Positions 62,480 through 64,000 of a stretch of DNA of 64,000 nucleotides are shown piece by piece. Location of the stretch: assembly GCF_000631985.1 (NCBI RefSeq), contig NZ_JFYN01000034.1, positions 186,001 to 250,000 of the forward strand, given 5' to 3'. The notes beneath the pieces are model-generated. The model was not told where the DNA came from. It saw only the letters and a list, made by a program, of their open reading frames with translations, and searched no databases. Both the position numbers and the translations under genes were made by a program. How positions within the stretch are numbered: position 1 is the stretch's first letter; every line of letters starts with the position of its first letter. Origin of the DNA: Pseudomonas sp. RIT288. Its GTDB lineage: Bacteria > Pseudomonadota > Gammaproteobacteria > Pseudomonadales > Pseudomonadaceae.

Positions 62480-63609
62480 CAGCCCCTCGGTGCCAGATCG
62501 GTAACTTGCGGCAGACGCCAGAAGGTGTCGCGCACCGCACGGTCGGAGAAACGCTCACGCAGGCGATCGAGCATCAGCTCGGCGCACTGACGGCGTTGCT
62601 GATCATCCATACCCGCCAAATGTTGCAGACCTTGTGCAAGGTGCTCGGCATCGCCCAGCGGGAACAGAATCCCCACGCCCTCGACCACTTCCTTGGCCCC
62701 GCCACACGCAGTGGCCAGCAACGGCACACCGGCGGCCATGGCTTCGAGCAGCACCATGCCGAACGGTTCGTGATCGGAGCTCAGGGCAAACACATCGAAG
62801 GCGCGGAAGTAATTGCGCGCGTCCGGTACCTGACCGAGAAACAGCACCCGGTCACCGATGCCCAGTTCGCGCGCCAGCTCCTTGAGGTCCTGTTCCAGAC
62901 GGCCCTTGCCGAGAATCACCAGCTGACTGTTGCCCGGCAGACCGGGTAACGCCGCGGCGAAACCGTGCAGCAGGGTGGCCTGATCCTTGTCCGGGTGCAG
63001 CCGTCCGACGTTGCCGACAATGAACGCATCCGCCGCCAGACCGAGGGTCTCGCGGGCTTCGCGGGCCGACACCTGACTGGCCTGCAAGGCCGGCACATCG
63101 ATGCGGTTGTACAAGGTCTGGATGCGGGTCGACGGCCATTTCGGCAGGCAGCGCCGCATGTCGTCGCGCACGGCATCGGAGACGCCGAGCAGGCTCAGGC
63201 GCTTGCGGAAAATGTGCGCGAACAGCTTGCGCGTGCCGCGTTTGTAATCGTCAAACGCGTGATGCACGCCAATCACCGGCAGCGAAGTACCGAGCAAGGC
63301 GATGTAGATCGGCTTGAAGCGATGGGCGATGCAGAAACTGAAATTGCGTGATGCGGCAATCTTGCGCAGATCGCCGATGGCGCCCAGCTTCAGGCCACGA
63401 ATGGCCTTGGAGCTGTACTCCATGAACAACACTTCATCGGAAGCACACGCTGCGGCCACCTCGCTATCGGCGGCCCCGGTCAGAAAGACCGTGGTCACCC
63501 GATAACCGGTGCCCGCGAACAGGCTGGCGTACTGCCGTGCGCAGTCGAGGAACGGCCCGTCATAGCCGTGACAGAACTGCAGCACATGGCGTTCAGCCGA
63601 GCGAGTCAT
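62479..63609 (-). CDS. wapH: LPS core glycosyltransferase WapH-like (GT4)
   Basis: The 376-residue GT-B enzyme has GNVGRLHPDKDQATLLHGFA (about 204-223) and the donor-site motif FDVFALSSDHEPFGMVLLEA (about 275-294). P. aeruginosa WapH, at the same place, extends the outer core. The ATG lies 17 bp inside the carbamoyltransferase 3' end. It shares the GT4 fold with the ssg-like gene three genes downstream, but the two differ clearly, so they are not a recent duplication. Confidence 0.86.
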   Translation of the reverse strand: MTRSAERHVLQFCHGYDGPFLDCARQYASLFAGTGYRVTTVFLTGAADSEVAAACASDEVLFMEYSSKAIRGLKLGAIGDLRKIAASRNFSFCIAHRFKPIYIALLGTSLPVIGVHHAFDDYKRGTRKLFAHIFRKRLSLLGVSDAVRDDMRRCLPKWPSTRIQTLYNRIDVPALQASQVSAREARETLGLAADAFIVGNVGRLHPDKDQATLLHGFAAALPGLPGNSQLVILGKGRLEQDLKELARELGIGDRVLFLGQVPDARNYFRAFDVFALSSDHEPFGMVLLEAMAAGVPLLATACGGAKEVVEGVGILFPLGDAEHLAQGLQHLAGMDDQQRRQCAELMLDRLRERFSDRAVRDTFWRLPQVTDLAPRG

Positions 63610-64000
63610 AAGCGTTTGCGCCCTCTTTGACCACCAGAATGTCTTCCATGATCAGGTACTGCAGATCGGAGCCGAAGAACATGTTCAGGGCGTCGGTCGG
63701 CGAGCAGATCATCGGCTCACCACGACGGTTCAGCGAAGTGTTCAGCGACACGCCGTTGCCGGTAAGGTTTTCCAGCGCCTTCATCATGTCGTAGTAGCGC
63801 GGGTTGTATTCGCGCTTGAGCACCTGGGCCCGGGAGGTACCGTCTTCGTGGACGACTTCCGGCACGCGGGTCTTCCACTCTTCCGCCACTTCGAAAGTAA
63901 AGGTCATGAACGGCGCCGGGTGATCGATCTTGATCATCTGCGGTGCAACGGTGTCGAGCATCGACGGGCAGAAAGGCCTCCAGCGCTCGCGGAACTTGAT
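63593..64000 (-). CDS. Carbamoyltransferase (NodU/CmcH family), C-terminal part
   Basis: Only the last 135 or so residues are in the window; the gene enters from the right edge (start beyond 64000). Visible motifs are KFRERWRPFCPSMLDTVAPQ and the NTSLNRRGEPMICSPTDAL metal/ATP region of the family (about 60 residues before the stop), ending AYDSLG. In P. aeruginosa the neighbour of wapH is an LPS carbamoyltransferase that modifies the inner-core heptose. It is the first visible gene of the coupled core operon. Confidence 0.88.
   Translation of the reverse strand: MKFRERWRPFCPSMLDTVAPQMIKIDHPAPFMTFTFEVAEEWKTRVPEVVHEDGTSRAQVLKREYNPRYYDMMKALENLTGNGVSLNTSLNRRGEPMICSPTDALNMFFGSDLQYLIMEDILVVKEGANAYDSLG

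Overview
The window is chromosomal DNA from a fluorescent Pseudomonas, most likely of the P. fluorescens/koreensis group. Three things point there: high GC with strong GC3, the hisZ-hflCK-hflX-hfq-miaA-mutL-amiB-tsaE-nnr and orn-rsgA-motAB-rhdA-psd-serB gene orders typical of Pseudomonas, and abundant REP-type palindromes between genes. Genes are dense and mostly ordinary housekeeping. I see no rRNA, tRNA, CRISPR array, transposase or prophage.

Layout. 1-11466 (minus strand) is one long run of housekeeping genes: nnr, tsaE, amiB, mutL, miaA, hfq, hflX, hflK, hflC, then hisZ, which is cut by the window edge. They are mostly overlapping or tightly packed. queG (plus) follows. A Fic-family AMP-transferase with a repeated upstream operator-like motif (12603-13744) is a probable accessory insertion. 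Then come a TRIC/UPF0126 channel, orn and rsgA. At 16470-18330, between rsgA and motB, sits a compact three-gene operon of TIR, caspase-like protease and TIR. It is best read as a Thoeris-like anti-phage signalling cassette and is the most interesting locus here. motAB with a sigma-28 promoter, an HDOD protein, rhdA, psd, a PilZ-like protein, serB and an AhpA/Smp-like membrane protein follow.

28923-38354 (minus) holds an orphan PqiC-like lipoprotein, then parE and parC with two periplasmic/secreted-type genes between them, then yqiA, cpdA, a DUF1249 gene and nudF. 38584-42987 holds a DUF3298 lipoprotein and the thiamin locus: TPP riboswitch, thiC and the HMP transporter cytX. tolC follows.

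44689-64000 is the LPS core / lipid A export region: waaA, a LysR/SMR divergent pair, an FAD oxidoreductase with an aldo-keto reductase, hldE, a sulfotransferase, msbA, an O-antigen-ligase fused to a kinase-like domain, an acyltransferase, and a translationally coupled minus-strand operon (carbamoyltransferase, wapH, mig-14, dnpA, ssg-like, wapR-like). WaaA and HldE make the inner core, MsbA flips core-lipid A, the glycosyltransferases and carbamoyltransferase decorate the outer core, and the ligase attaches the polymer.

Several genes appear to use TTG or GTG starts (hflX, serB, cpdA, cytX, tsaE, wapR-like), and these were chosen from family N-termini and ribosome binding sites. Coordinates of promoters and repeats were read by eye.
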